A stretch of 64,000 bases of DNA from Lagopus muta (lineage: Eukaryota; Chordata; Aves; Galliformes; Phasianidae). The stretch is taken from assembly GCF_023343835.1 (NCBI RefSeq), contig NC_064443.1, positions 18,611,501-18,675,500 of the forward strand, read 5' to 3'. Under the pieces are notes generated by a model. The model searched no databases. It had not been told where the DNA came from and was given only the letters and a program-made list of their open reading frames with translations. The position numbers and the translations under genes were made by a program. Within the stretch, counting starts at the first letter, position 1; each line of letters opens with the position of its first letter. Of this stretch, positions 24,194 through 37,012 are shown piece after piece.

Positions 24194-24301
24194 ATGTGCC
24201 CTGGAACAGTGAGCTGCAGCACACCTGCAGAACTGCTCCTGGGATCAGGATCCTGCCCAGCACCGGAGTATGAAGGCAGTGAGCAAGGAATGGGCTCACA
24301 G
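24194..24301 (+). other. Candidate exon, unknown protein
   Basis: It has some of the best splice signals in the window. The pyrimidine tract 'cttctctcctctttctgcag' leads directly into ATG, 108 bases are open, and ACAG|GTAATT follows at 24302. The length is 36 codons, phase 0 to phase 0. The peptide is small and Ser/Gly/Glu-rich (for example PAPEYEGSEQGMGSQ), with no recognised domain. It could be a short 5' coding exon, a non-coding exon or a decoy. Confidence 0.28.
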
Positions 24302-26384
24302 GTAATTGTTCAGATCTGGGGCACACATCTTCATTGGTGCATAACCTGCAAGAATTGCCTTAATTCATCTCTGCCTCTGAATGGAGCATGAATGGAAGCA
24401 TTGCTCTGCTAATCTGAAATAGAGTTAAATTGACAGCCGGGGAGCAGCATTGTTATTGGCTGAATATCATTAATTTTGATGTGACATATTTCTTAGTAAT
24501 GGGAACATTTATATTATCTCTATTTTCAGAAAGCAGGAGGGGAAAAAATTCCACCACGGCAGTATCAATATTTCAAGGCGAAGCAATGCAGTAGGGAACA
24601 CTCTAGCTTCTGTAACATTGCTTTTATTGATTACTATAGGTCTAAAAAAACCCATTTTCACCTTTTCTTCTCTACTTCTTCTCCCTTCAGAGACTGTTGA
24701 AGTGTGTGAGGAGGAAAAATAACACAATGAGGAAAAAATACAAAAAAGCAACCGGTGCCATGAATAATCCTAAAATATGAATAGATATACTGGACAAAGT
24801 GAGTACTGCTCAGTATAAAACCCTCAGCAGGAAAACAGAGCTTAAAGAAGACTTAGGGACAGCAATAACTGATGTGCAGTTTTACAGAGGAGTGATGTGA
24901 TGGGTTGGATAATGTGGAGCAGAGCGAGCCAGGACTGAACTGAGTGATGTGGAACGGCACTGGATGGCACTGGTAAGGACGAAGGCAACAGAATTTGGCC
25001 CTCCAAAATGGAATATGTGGTTCAGCCAAGGCCTTTCCTTGTGGTGCCTAGCAGCACAGTGTGGTGAGTTCCCCTCATGCACAACCTGGTGGCACTGAGT
25101 AACATGGTGGTTCTGTTAATGCTGGCAGTAGATTTGCTCCCTGCTCTTTCCCCTTGTAAAGGAAAGTAGGAGATGACTCAGGAAAACTCTGAAGATGCTT
25201 CTGAGTCACCGTGGGGAAAATGAAGATCAGTGTTGGGCTGGGAGGGGAAGGGAGCAGCTGGGTGAGGAGTACATCGTGCTCTCTGTCCTGTGAGGCTGGC
25301 CTTCAGTGTAAGGGAAGGGAATACAGAAAGAAAGCAAATATACTGGAAAAAGAGGGAAGAAAAAAGTACTGGTTAAAATGACTATGAGCAGCTCAGCTGT
25401 GGTGCTCAGGGCAGCACGTGGCGAGCTGGGGCTGTAGGCTTCTGTTGGAGTTGGGCACGTGCTGTCTGTTCTACCTGTCATAATCAAGGAGGTGGTGCAA
25501 ATGCCCTGGGTAGCTTTGGATTGGCTCTTTAAATAAAACATTAAACTTGAAGGAAGGAGAATAATGGGGTAAGCAGAAGATAAGCTGGAGGATGAAGGCT
25601 CTGAGTCTGTAGGGGTATGGTGAGGTACAAGAGCTACCTTCCCTCTGCTTCCCTCAGAGAAAAGCTTTGTTTTATTGAACAAAGGTTATGGACAAGGAGA
25701 TAGGTTTAAAGCTACCTAGAAATCCTGGAACGCAAAGAGCTGAATTATTTTATCTTGTTTTTAAAATATAATTCCTGGTAATTGGTTTCTGGATTGAGAA
25801 TAGGCAAATATTATACAATCAATCTCATATGATACGTTTTTCTGTGCTGATTTTGCAGAGCTGAGGAGGGGGATAAATCAGTCCTACAAGTCATGTTTCA
25901 GCACGATATTGCCACCTCAGCTTTTGAGATTTGCAATTACTTTTTGCTAGTATGAGACGTTTATTGCGACTTAACACCCTCCCCGGCCTCCCCACATACC
26001 TTTTGCAACACCCTGGTAATGAGAAATGCTAGACTTGAGCTTGCAATCTCCCCAAAACAGCATGGAAGCTTTCCATGCAAGAGGAGCAAGAAGGGCTTTC
26101 AGGGCGATGTGAAGCCAGAACAGTTCACATCATTCTGGTTGAGAGGTGAGCTATTTCATGAAGGGAACAACCTGGCTCCTGGTGCTCAGCTTTGTGCTCC
26201 TCACATCTCTTCCCCCCTTGATGGATCGGATGCACCAAAAGGCCATTTGTGACACCACTCAAGGAACTTCTCCTGTCAGAGACGATGCTGTGCTGTGAAA
26301 GCCTTCTCAGGATCAATACGTGTGCTTTCTCTTTTTTTCCAGCCACAGCTTACCTAACTTTGTTTCTATTAAATAATGATTCTG
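24302..26384. other. Unique non-coding stretch
   Basis: No gene was recognised. A minus-strand frame of 151 codons at 25227-25682 is Ser/Pro/Leu-rich with no recognisable features and is probably a chance ORF in a purine-rich plus strand. The part from 24430 to 24500 is AT-rich and contains a CATTGTTATTGG SOX-like site. Confidence 0.5.
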
Positions 26385-26510
26385 AATTGTGCTTAAGCAT
26401 GTAATTTTTAAGAGACTTATTTAATTATTGAACATTTCAAAGAGGAGATATTAAACCAATTACTAATTTAAAGTTGAGTAAGGATCCCAGAGAGATAATT
26501 ACCAAGGTCT
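26385..26510. promoter_or_regulatory. Candidate AT-rich regulatory cluster
   Basis: The stretch holds several homeodomain-type cores (TTAATTATTG near 26421, CTAATTT near 26463, TAATTA at 26496-26501) with few CpGs and no repeat. It resembles conserved non-coding elements in composition only. Confidence 0.2.
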
Positions 26511-29500
26511 GGGGCAATTTGTCTTCTATTCGAAATAGATTTTCACTTGATTGTGTTGTATTTGTCATTTATGTCCATGGCTGTTACTGCAAAGGACTGC
26601 ATTATCCTGCAAAGTACAAAATGTTTCTGCAAAGTTGGCCATAAATACACGGGTAGCAGGTTAGCTGAACTCTTCATAAGGGCATGCTGTCTTCTGGGAG
26701 GAATCCATCCTTTCTCCATCACAGGCAGAATTCACTCCGGTAAGTAGTCATTCTATCACAGCAACAAGAAAGAACACTTTGTATGTGTAGCAACCACACT
26801 AAAATGTAATTTTGCTTCCAGAAGACGTAGGTTATATTGAACTTCATGTGTACATAGAGCAATGTAATAAAATGCTTATAGTGACACTTAAAAGCTATAA
26901 TGGCCAAAGGCAGCATAGGTGATGTCGACTCTTAGGCAGAATTAATATGTGGTCTGCAAGTGTAATATTTTTTCCAGCGTATGTAATGGTTGTAGATATT
27001 TTAACCCTTAAAGATATAAATGGAATGTCTCAGTAATGGGGAGATTAAATGCACGTTAATGCATTAATCTGGATTTTGTGTCTGTTCTACTGCAGAATGC
27101 TAAATACAAAGGATTGGTGAGTGTTATGAATGCCTATGCTTAAGCATGGTTGCAAATCATCTGTGAAATAGCTTTTTTGGACATTTGAGTCATAAATTCC
27201 AGTTTAATTACTCTGGAAGTGGAATTAATAGTGATGCACTTCGTCGTTAAACAGTTTCAGGAGGGCTGGAGGCCGTGGGTACCCAGCAGTGTGGTGAATC
27301 ACTGAGGATTTCCTTTCTGTCAGCTGCCTGTTTTTTGATGAAGATTGTTGAGGGTATCGAGGATCTTTCCACTTTAATATGTTTTGAGAGGATAAAAATA
27401 TATCCACGTTTTCCTTAAAGATGAGGTGTTCAGCGCATTCACCACAGAGAGGATGGATGCTTCCTGCTTCCCTTCCTACTCATGAAAAGATCAGCTTGAC
27501 AGGAGAATGCTGCTGCTTGTGTTCAGTCACTTTTCATCTTGGAATTCAAAGAGCATTATTTATAATCTCTTTTTTTGGAAATGCATAAAAATGCTTGATT
27601 TTCATTGCAGCTTAATTTTTTTTTTTTCAGTGCACCTATAAAAATGGTTAGGATGCCAATGCTCCCCCTATTGTTTCTCCCCAACCCTGAAAAAAATCTG
27701 AGAATATGAACATTTCCTCTGGGAGCTGAAAGAAATGCTATTCATTAAGTCTTGCTGAGTGAATCCCCAGGAGGCTTCCCTGCATTGATAGCCTATATGA
27801 GAAAGTGCACTCTGTGCTTGGGTAGGAGGGATATGGGGTAGCAAGACGGCGTAGACAGATTGCAGAAAAAATGGAAAAGGAAAATTCAGAAGAAAGGTAA
27901 AACGCTGTAATTCTGATCTAGTTGCATCTGCAAAGGCTGCTGTAGTTCCTTAGCTCCAATCCCTTCATTATTGTCGTTTGCATAAGGCACGAACCTCAAT
28001 ACCTTGAGATTAAATAAGCTCTATTATCAATTGATCTCCTTTCTAATGATGAAGTGATTATTAATAAGCCTCATCTCCTTTAAGAGGATGCTTAAAGGAT
28101 ATTGTGGAAGTCAGGCAAATCTGCTGACCTTTTTCTGCTGGACACAACGGTATCCAAAGTTTAAATCAACATCCCTGAATGATCTTTCCCACCATTAGGA
28201 AGGTTTTTGCTGAGCTCAACCTTCAGCTACGTAGGGGTGGCAGGAGTGAATCCAGAAGGGCTGCACAGCCCAAGAGCTCAGGCCTCATCCCAGAAGAGCC
28301 CCATATCCCAGGACAGCGCAGGCAGAGAAGTTAATGCATATTAACTTCTGCCCAGAAGGTGAGAGGCCATTGGTGATGGGGTTGGAAGTGTGCTCATGGG
28401 CCCAAAGCAGTGCAGTGGGCTGCTGAGGAGCAGACAGGCTTTAATTTCTTTAGGTATTTCTGAACTGAAGAGAAAATAGGGCTTACCTTACCTCCAAGGA
28501 CATGCATGTCCAAGGTGATGTATATTTGAGTTTATGTACCTGTCCGAGTGTATGCAATGTGATAAGCTTATTTTTGTTTTTGATAGATGCTGAACCCCTT
28601 GGCATGGCACACAGCCACAGCCTCAGCCCCTGCCCAAGGTCACCGAGGTGGGCAGGTTCCCCATGGTGGGCTCTGCACTCACAGCTTGCAGCGCATTGAC
28701 AGCGCTCAGCTCCCACGGCAGTGAGAGGCGTTAGCTAATTAAGCCTTCCCTCATCTGTGGGAGGGAGGTAAATATTTATTGTCTCATTCCGGAGTTGAAG
28801 CAACATGAGATAAGGCAGCACAATGACAAACGATGAACAAGGGCTGCTGCACTGCCCAGCCAGGAGCGAGGCCAACACGGGGACTGGCACGGCGCCCACC
28901 CAGGCTGAGCTGTGCAGGGTTGGGTCTCTGCACAGAGCTCATACGCCTAATTAGATGCTGTTTGATGTTTCAAATCACTTTTGCAAGCCTCACAAAAGAG
29001 ATTTGTCTATCAAAGTACCTGTTTTGTAAATGGCAAGTTTTGGAAACACAGGTGTTTTTTAGTTTGCTACTGCACCTCTCTGCTTTAGAAAGAAATCTAA
29101 CTTCAGCCTTCACTGGATGCATGTACACATGGCACACTTTGAAGCAATCCTTGCAGGAAGCATTCTGATCTGCCATAAGAGTGGTGCAGGTCCAGGTGCA
29201 GCGGGAGGCTGTGCTTTACACACACTGCTCACTGGGGAGGGCTATGAGATTGCTTCCAGGGAGCCCCCAGCTTGCAGCCTTCTTCCCTCTGAAACTACAA
29301 TTGTATCATCATTAATACCGTCCCACCCTCTCCTCTCCTGCAAATCTGGGCTGAAATAGGGCTGGAATTTCATTCGTCAGTGCTTACTGCTCAAAGCAGT
29401 GCTGCTTTCTCATGGGGTCCCCACAGACACATTCTGCTTTCCTGGGGACAGAACACTGAGACAAAATTGCATCCAATCTTCAGAAAGACAGAGGTGTGGG

Positions 29501-29690
29501 AATGGGTTTGTGCTTTGGCTGCTTTTGTACAACCAGCTTATGAAAAGTAACAAAGCGAGCAGCCAAGTTGAGGAAACAAATAGGATATTATATAGTTTAT
29601 TCATATGTGCTGCCTTCCATCCCATTTGTCACCATCCCACCTGCCTCTGAAAGAGATTCTATGGCTGAGAGATGCCTTCGAGGTGTTGCT
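26511..29690. other. Unique non-coding stretch
   Basis: No gene or dispersed repeat was recognised. A strong donor-like CCG|GTAAGT is at 26740 with no convincing exon before it. A palindromic site at 27042-27070 is listed separately. TAATTA lies at 28736-28741. Confidence 0.5.
27042..27070. promoter_or_regulatory. Palindromic homeodomain-type site
   Basis: A perfect 12-base palindrome TTAATGCATTAA (27056-27067) sits inside a wider inverted repeat whose outer arms are AGATTAA (27042-27048) and TTAATCT (27064-27070). ATTA half-sites in this geometry are dimeric targets for paired-type or bicoid-type homeodomains. Its role is inferred. Confidence 0.3.
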
Positions 29691-30010
29691 GGCGCTCTCA
29701 CACTACAAGTGAATATCAATATCTGTTTTGAATGGCCTAAATGTATTTTAAACAAGGCATTTCCAAATTATTGCTGCATGACTGTGTGTGGGCTCTGTAG
29801 AACGCCAATTAAAAGTCTGTCGGCATTTCAACACGATCCATTGCAAGGATTTATTCCAAGAAGAAATTTGGCGTGCGGTGACCCAGACTAGCAACACTTT
29901 CCCCCCTCTCTCTCCTCGCCTTTCTTTTCCTTTTTATTCCCAGGAGACAATATTTACTGCTCTAACCGCTGAGTAATTTAGTTTAAAAATTGCTCTGCAT
30001 GAGAGGACAG
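29690..30010. other. Unique, repeat-free stretch with CNE-like composition
   Basis: The sequence is neither GC-rich nor repetitive, and it mixes CAAT, TAAT and TTTAAA elements with isolated CpGs (for example near 29802 and 29871). Both-strand ORFs are short. It resembles conserved non-coding DNA in texture, but this is a subjective impression. Confidence 0.15.
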
Positions 30011-30720
30011 AATAAGGCAAAGAAACGGGTGTTTCAGAGCTGTACGATGGCTCTTTGGTAAGCGTTTGGCACAGCCCAATGAGGCGGCATGCAGAGGAGG
30101 CTTTTGAGTATATAAAGATTCTTAATGAAGTTGACAGGCGCTGTTTGGAGGAACAGAAATATCCGCAGTTAAGCAGAGCACCAGCAGTTCATCCTAAGGT
30201 TCTCAGGCCTCTGTGCTTTCCATGGGACAGGCTGTGAGGGACAACGCTGCTGGGTGGAATGCAGTTCATGTTTGGATGTCAGGGCAGCCATGTGCGGTGC
30301 TGACCCAACACAGCCCCTGCGTGGTGTGCTTCCCCCATGGTATTGATGGCAGTGTTTTCATCTGAGGTCTGCACTGTTTACCTCGAGATCTACTGTAGGA
30401 TGAATATTGCTGTGCAAAAACGTATGCATAATTTAGCGTAGGAGGACTCTCTAAAGTCACTGAGAGTTCATTGCTCTTCAATGCAGTGGTAGCTGTGAAT
30501 AGGATGCATTTCTGGGAAGTACTGGGCTCTGTGCAGGCAGAAGGACCCTTCTCCAGGCTGCTGGGTCATTTTAGAGGTGTTGGGGGCTGAGGCTAAAATG
30601 GGAGGAGCTCATTTAACAGAATGAATTTGACCTCTGCTTAGGAAAAGAAAAAGGGAAGCACCAGAGAAGGAGAAGGGAAGAAGCACAACCTCTTATGAAG
30701 GAAGGCTGGTGGTTTTCTAC

Positions 30721-30796
30721 TCATTTGTTCATTTTTGTGTTTCTTTCTTTTTCTTTCTTTCCTTTCTGTTTCTGTTTTCATTTGTTTGTTTCTTTG
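30721..30796 (+). repeat. Polypyrimidine and TTTC/TTTG low-complexity tract
   Basis: A long T/C-rich run made of TTTC and TTTG units. It ends in an A-rich segment (gaaaaagaaaa). It is not a clean microsatellite. Confidence 0.8.
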
Positions 30797-31003
30797 AAAA
30801 AGAAAACCACAATGGAGTAGAAGTGAGCAAGGCGTGCTGTGTTCTGCTAAAAGCAGCAGGGCCCGGTCAGATGGTTTCAGGCTCTGAAGGCACAGACTGA
30901 GCAAAGAGCTAAAGAGAAGATTTTGTTGTTCTAATTTTAAGTTAAGGACTTCTGCTTAAACATGCCCATCAGTGCTCTCCTGAAGCTGTCTGACTTCAGA
31001 GCG

Positions 31004-31072
31004 AATCACAGAATATCCTGAGTTGGAAGAGACCCACAGGGAGCATTGAGCCCAGCTCCTGGACCAGCCCTT
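31004..31072 (-). mobile_element. CR1 LINE fragment, 3' end
   Basis: The complement of a CR1 3' end: 'aatcacagaatatcctgagt', 'tggaagagacccacaggga' and 'cattgagcccagctcctgg'. This wording (cctgagttggaag, cccacagg) differs from the copies at 20.3 and 34.1 kb and suggests a different CR1 subfamily. Confidence 0.85.
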
Positions 31073-32396
31073 TTTGAACAATTAAAGGAACCCTTCTTTG
31101 GCCCCGTGCCCTTTCATTGCCCTTTTCGTTCTTTCTAACCCCAAGCACCTCAAGATACAAAGTCTCCGCTGCCTTCAGACCCGTGCTTTCCCAGCTTCCG
31201 CAGCCAGTTCTGTAGCACTTTGCAAACAGATCAGCAGAAGGTGTTGCTCCCGGCTTTGTCCGTGTTCTCCTCGCTGCTGAGCGCCTACCAAAGCAGCCAC
31301 CAGCACCAAGAGGGGCCGGCACTGCACTGTGCTGGGGATGCTGACGTGGGAAGCCAAGCGCAGCAGGGCTGTCCTGGGCTGCTGCACGTCAACCAGGGGA
31401 GGAGGATTATGAGAGATTGCCTCTGAATTTAGTCAGTGCACCACGAGGAAAAAGGAGGAGTGCTGGCTGCAGCAAGGTACAGCAGCAATGGAAGGCTGCT
31501 GAGTCAAACAGGGAGTGCAGAAGTGGCACATAGTAATGGTACATCTACAGTAAGTGTTCTATCTGCTTTGTTGTGGCTGTGCTGCTGAGGTTGTTACACA
31601 CCTCAGAATCAGATTTTGTTCTGAAAGCTGTGAAGTCTCTGATTGCAAGTGAATTAATATTGAATGTGGATGAGTACCAACATTTGTGCTTTTAGAGGTG
31701 GAACATCTTGGAGAATATTGCTATAAAAGATAAAGAAGGTTGTGTAAGTGATGAACTACTGTTCAAAAATACAGTTCCCCTTCCTTTACATGCTAAATTC
31801 TTGTTTTGTTTCCTAGCAATCATATGCATTGTACTCCTTAAGTGCCCCAATCACTGGAGGACTGGAGTTCCTGATGTCTGGTTTGGCACTTCTCTCATGA
31901 TAGTTGGCATTCATAATCAAAATGATAATGGTGGTGGAGGACTGACATGTTTGGGTTTCTCTTTAACGCATCTGAAACACCTCCTGCATACAAAAAGCCT
32001 TTACTTGCGTGCTCCTTTGGAGACTTGAGATATGCAAAGGATGTAGCAGCAGTTTGTGCCAGGTCATTTGGATTTCTGCTTTCTGTGATTTATGCTTGTT
32101 GACTTCAAACACTTGTCCCATAGAAAAGCTGCATCATAAAGCTATTGAAGTCAGACAGCTTTTTCTTTTACCCGACCCTTCAATCACGTGGTGGAATGCA
32201 GAGCGCTGCAAAAGCAAGATGCTGATAATGAATTGCTCTGTGCTCACTGGTGTGCCCAAGGACTGCAAAGCAGGCAGTGCAGATGTGGTTGCCAGTGCCC
32301 ACGTGTTTACTGTTCTGGATATTCATTAATCCAAATTCAAAGCCAAAAAATTGGCTTTGAAATGTTGTAAAATAATTCTTTTGTGTTCTTATCATT
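31073..32396. other. Unique non-coding stretch
   Basis: No gene was recognised. The part from 31180 to 31400 is GC-richer with about ten CpGs but falls short of a clear island. The part from 31540 to 32160 is AT-rich and contains only short ORFs. Confidence 0.45.
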
Positions 32397-32530
32397 GAAT
32401 CATAGAATGGCCTGGGTTGAAAAGGACTTCCTTTTGATGATCACCTAATTTCAACCCCCTCATATGTGCAGAGTCACCAACCACCAGACCTGGCTGCCCA
32501 GAGCCACAACCAGCATGGATGTTCTTCTTT
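32397..32530 (-). mobile_element. CR1 LINE fragment, 3' end
   Basis: The complement of a CR1 3' end: 'gaatcatagaatggcctggg', 'ttgaaaaggacttcctttt', 'tcaaccccctcatatgtgca' and 'ccaccagacctggctgccca'. It becomes unrecognisable after about 32530. Confidence 0.88.
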
Positions 32531-32704
32531 CTGATGTTCCTCTTACTGTGTCTTATCGAGTACAGGCAATGGATCAAAGTTCTCCTGGCTGCAATGGCTG
32601 AAGACCCCATTTAACCTTTATATCCTTGAAGCAATTTCATAGGGATTAAAAATGCATTGGAATAAAAGGGAGCTCTTCATCTCATTGGCCTGGTGTTAAA
32701 CGTG

Positions 32705-32794
32705 GGGGTTGGTGGCTCTGTATGTGACAGGGGGGTTGGAGATTTGTGGTCCTTGATGTCCCTTCCAACCCTGGCCATTCTGTGATTCTGTGAT
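32705..32794 (+). mobile_element. CR1 LINE fragment, 3' end
   Basis: A sense-strand CR1 tail: 'ggtggctctgtatgtgacag', 'gggttggagatttgtgg', 'ccttgatgtcccttccaacc' and two terminal 'attctgtg' units. It lies about 175 bases from the oppositely oriented copy ending near 32530. Confidence 0.88.
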
Positions 32795-34129
32795 CTGTTT
32801 TTCTCATATTTGCATGCCACCAACTGGCATCATGTCCTATGAACATCGCCCCCCTGGGGACCACAGATTTCTGGAAGGACGAAGGTGGGTGTCTCATGTG
32901 AATGATGGCAGGTGATGTGGGGTACAACACGCAGCTGAGCTGCTGCAGGGATTGTACTGGGGACACAGTGCTTCCTGCAGCACTCTTCTCTGCATTTCCA
33001 CTGCTGTCAGGCTGAAGTTCCTTCTAGCTTGCCTTTGAGTCATCTCTGTGTGGGGAAAATAGAAAGCAGTAGGTGGTCATAGAGCAAATAGAGATTTTAG
33101 AGGAGAAAACAATATAGGTTTTAGTGCTATTCACACTTATACGATTTAAATATCAGATTGAATAAATGGAATTTGTTGCAGAAGGTATTTCTCTCATTTA
33201 GGGTAAGGATTATGTAAGCTTTCTCCCTTTAGGAATGCGGTAAACATCGAGATAAATGTATTATACTTAATGGTTTGGAAAGTATTGCATACATCCAAGA
33301 GGGCAAAGGAAAAAGAAAACAGAGACAAAGGCAATAAAGCGTTCTGTTATATAAATGTTTGTGCAGAGTATCTAAACGGTGTCATTTTGAGACCTCCAGG
33401 TAGAAAAAACATTTATTATCCAGTGTCAGCTTCTGCCTCTGACCTTGGCAGTGTTACAAAGCCCAAAATTTCCCATGGTTAACAAACTTCTCTAAAAAAA
33501 AATACCTGTTTTCATGTTTGCTTTGCTTTCCTTCCCTTCAGAATGTGTTTATTTGTTTATTTATTTATCTCAGCTCTCTGAAGGGAAGTCTTCGCTTCTT
33601 ACTGTGTTTGTTCAGGGCAACATTAAATGCGCAGAGGGTGTCGTTAGAAGAAATGGAACGGAAGAGCAAATGGGCTTCAGCCTGCTCTCACTATGAGGGC
33701 AATTAGGGAAGCAGTGAGTGTCTCCCGTTGTGCTTCTCTGTCTCAGCTAAGCACAGAACTGGAGGCAGAAGAGCTGAATCGTGTCCTTGTGCCTTGGAAG
33801 GCAGGGATGGAGGGAGGACGTGGCAGAAAGGACTAAAGGCTCTCATCGATCTCATTTCTGTCTCTTGGAGGAGGCAGCTATTAGCATCCCACTACTAAAG
33901 TGTTGCCATCATCGCTTCTTTTGACAGCCCTGGTGGTGGTGGGGAGGTCCTGGCAGCTGGCATTGGCCTGGCTGAGTCCTCCAAGGGGTGGGCAGCCCAC
34001 AGGCTGGCGTGGTGGAGTGCTGAGCATGGGATTTGGCTCCTGCTGGGGAAAGCATGGCATGGTCACATGAAGGGGTGGCAGGAAAAGAGAGAGCCCAGCC
34101 TCTGTGACTTGTGTGGCCCCTCAGGACAG
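32795..34129. other. Unique non-coding stretch
   Basis: No gene was recognised. An octamer ATTTGCAT lies at 32808-32815 just beyond the CR1 tail. An ATTT/GTTT simple repeat lies at 33547-33569. Confidence 0.5.
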
Positions 34130-34205
34130 TCATAGCATCATAAAATGGCGGGACGGAAGGGACTTCAAAGATCATCTAGTCCCACCCCAGCCGTGTCTGG
34201 GTGCC
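34130..34205 (-). mobile_element. CR1 LINE fragment, 3' end
   Basis: The complement of a CR1 3' end: 'gtcatagcatcataaaatgg', 'ggaagggacttcaaagatca' and 'tctagtcccaccccagcc'. It is short and ends abruptly near 34205. Confidence 0.82.
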
Positions 34206-36590
34206 ATGATATCGATCTCAGAAGGCTCTGTGCCTCTCTTTCAGAAGTGCCTTCCACCTCAGCGTGGCTCCTTGCTCCTCCATGCCGCGCTGTGGCAGCT
34301 GGGTGGCTCTGCAGGTACTGAAGTGTTGGGACCGGGTGGACCTTTCTCTCTCCAATACATACGTGATTCTGAAAAGGGAAATCTAAGTGTGGAAAGGGAG
34401 ATTTAAAGCAGTTTTTGATCTTTATGTATAGTCTTTATGTTAGAGATGTTTCGTTTAGAATTCAAAAGGCAAACCCACTTTTCTAGCGATGCAGCACTGC
34501 GAGCGCAGCTGTAAATTCAGTTTGACCCGGAGTATAAGTTTCAAAACTGTTGGACCTCTCTGTTTAAAATATGCTGACTGATTTTCACAGATCACTGGGA
34601 AGCTCTGCTCTGATGTAGTGTCAAAACATATTTCAGATGAACAAATCAAAAAACCCTCAGCAGTGCACTGCATGAAAAAGTAATTTGAAGGGCGAAGGCC
34701 TTATACTGTGATGCTCCATAATCCTGTCCCAATGCGTTTCTCTGAGTAAATACTCCTGTAAAAGGCCTCTCACTACCCTGGTTTGTAACGCTTTATAATT
34801 ACAAAAATGTAATCAATAAAATATATTAAGTGGTTAGTGAGTAGAGAGAACGATTAAGGCACAAGATACTTAATTCACAGATACATTTAGACCAATTTCC
34901 AGAACGAAGAGGAGTAATGATTTCAAGAAGTTAAATTCTAATATGTTTCTCACGAATAACTTTCCTATTTTACTTGCTGGTTTCCAGTCAGTCACTTGGG
35001 AATTTCTGTGTTACGGCAAAGAGGCTTTGTGATAGATCTACATATCTGCTACATTTATCTGTAGATTCATTTTGTAAGTGCTCTGCCATCCTTTTGCCCC
35101 ACACAATGGTACAGGGAGGGACTGCATGCAGACATACGTATGCTGAGTAGCATAGAGTATTTCATAGAATATTAAGTTTAGATGATGACTTTTCCCTATT
35201 CAAGCACGAAAAAGGAGCACAGTTTGTTGCCTTCCTTCAGGTTTGGGATTTGCATGCTCCACAATTGTGAGTATTAGCTCTTGTATAACACCAGAGTATT
35301 TATTTCTGAGCAAGCAGCATGTGTGTTCTAGGGAAGTTGTTATATTTAGAAGGTCTCATTATTCCTGACAGTGATATCACAATTAGTAACTGTTCACAGA
35401 AATTGCATGTTATTTCTGTAATATGGCCATTCTGCATTGGCAGAAATACATTTTGGGAAAAGCTTTTCATTACCGACATGTAGTTATACAGAGCTGCTAA
35501 GTAAAATTTGCTCAGGGTGGAAAATCAGGGACTTGTTAGCTGGTAACAGGTTGTCAACCTGTATCTCTGACAGACACAGCATGCTATTTGCCCTTCAAAG
35601 CGTGCAAAAGGACTCAAATTAGAGGAGGGTGGAGATGGCTGCAGAGGCAGCTGCTCCTGCAGTGGAGGCCATTCTGCTCCATCACATCAATGCCAGCTGC
35701 AAGGCAAGGGAAGGGGCTCCAGGAGTCTCAGCATGTCTGTAGGACACCTCAGCTCCTCTGTCATGCATGTGTTTGTGAGCTACTTTCTCACACCTCCGCC
35801 GTTCATACAGTGCTGTGGGTGCATGCTGGGTGTTCTAAACCATTCTGAATGTCTGACAGCGTTCTTCTTTCATAAGATGAACTTCCAGCAGTGCTGCCCT
35901 TCACCAATGCCCTGACATCTGAATGTGAAGGAGCTTTATTTTACTAGGCCAACTTTCAGATGCTTCTCATTGGTACCATTGCTTCCCTGGGAGCTGTAGT
36001 GCTTTGTTCATCCCGAGGCCCAACCCAGAGCTGTTGCCTCTGTCCCTGGGTGTTGCTGCTGCTGCTAATTGCTGCTTCTGACGTCCCTGCAATGCCACGA
36101 GGAGCCTGGAGAGATGAACTCAGCAAGGGAAGCTGTTTGTAAGGCTGCGTGGTGTTTGCACGTTTGTTTAACTTCTGCAGGACGTGCAATAAATCTGCCA
36201 CTCACTGCTGGGAAGAAGCCCCATGCCTGCATGATGCAAAAGTGTGAGCCTGGCTGCTGCTCTGTGAGTTACGTGTGCTGAAGTAGTGAAGTGGATCCTT
36301 CAACCCATGGGCTGCCTGCCGATTCAAGATTACGACAGTCTGTGGTCAGGATCTATTAGCAAAGTCATTTCTTATGGAAACAAATACCAGTTCCCATTTC
36401 CTGAATTCTTCTCTCCCCAGGCAATAGTCCCACTAATAGTGAATTCTGAGGGCTGATCTGCAGAGGACCGTGCTGCTGTGACCACGTGGTCTGATCGATC
36501 CGAAGATGTGATGAATGCTCTTAAAGTCTGAGCATTTTAGGTGATGTTTCCCATGTTGCCGTTAATGTTAATGCTGTACTTACGCTAAAA
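34206..36590. other. Unique non-coding stretch
   Basis: No gene or dispersed repeat was recognised. The part from 34790 to 34990 is strongly AT-rich. An octamer ATTTGCAT is at 35248-35255. Confidence 0.5.
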
Positions 36591-36730
36591 GTAACATTTT
36601 ATTAAGCTACGAGTGTTTAATGGATTTTACCTCAGCTTTTAAACTTTAATTAAATTTATTATTTGAACTTGGCTACATAGATAAGCTTTTCATGGTGCAC
36701 TAATTGTGTAATGCTTTTTTAGTGTCTAAA
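36590..36730. promoter_or_regulatory. Candidate AT-rich regulatory cluster
   Basis: The stretch includes the perfect palindrome TTTAATTAAA (36645-36654), further TAATTG and TTTAAT cores and no CpG beyond one near 36611. An octamer ATGCAAAT follows at 36906-36913. Function is inferred from motif content. Confidence 0.25.
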
Positions 36731-37012
36731 AACCTCATTTCCACCCTCTTAAATATCCTATCAAAAATACATTTATTCTCTCCCGGTCCTTCAACAAAAT
36801 TGTGTACCAGACAATTTTTCTCAGCACTCTGATTAGTCCTCTGGTAAAGTAAAGGTTAGATATTGTTTCTTCAGCCTTCCGTCTTTTGAGTTGCTTGGTA
36901 GGAGAATGCAAATGTGGTACACATAAAGTGATCTTTCATCTTAATTCAACCTAGTGTTTTCAGGACAGTATGGTTATTAGCTGCTTGGTTTTTATTGCCT
37001 TCTGTAATACAG

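Noticed and set aside
31180-31400. Second possible CpG island
   Set aside because: Only about ten CpGs in roughly 220 bases of GC-rich sequence, so the ratio falls below the usual threshold by my count.
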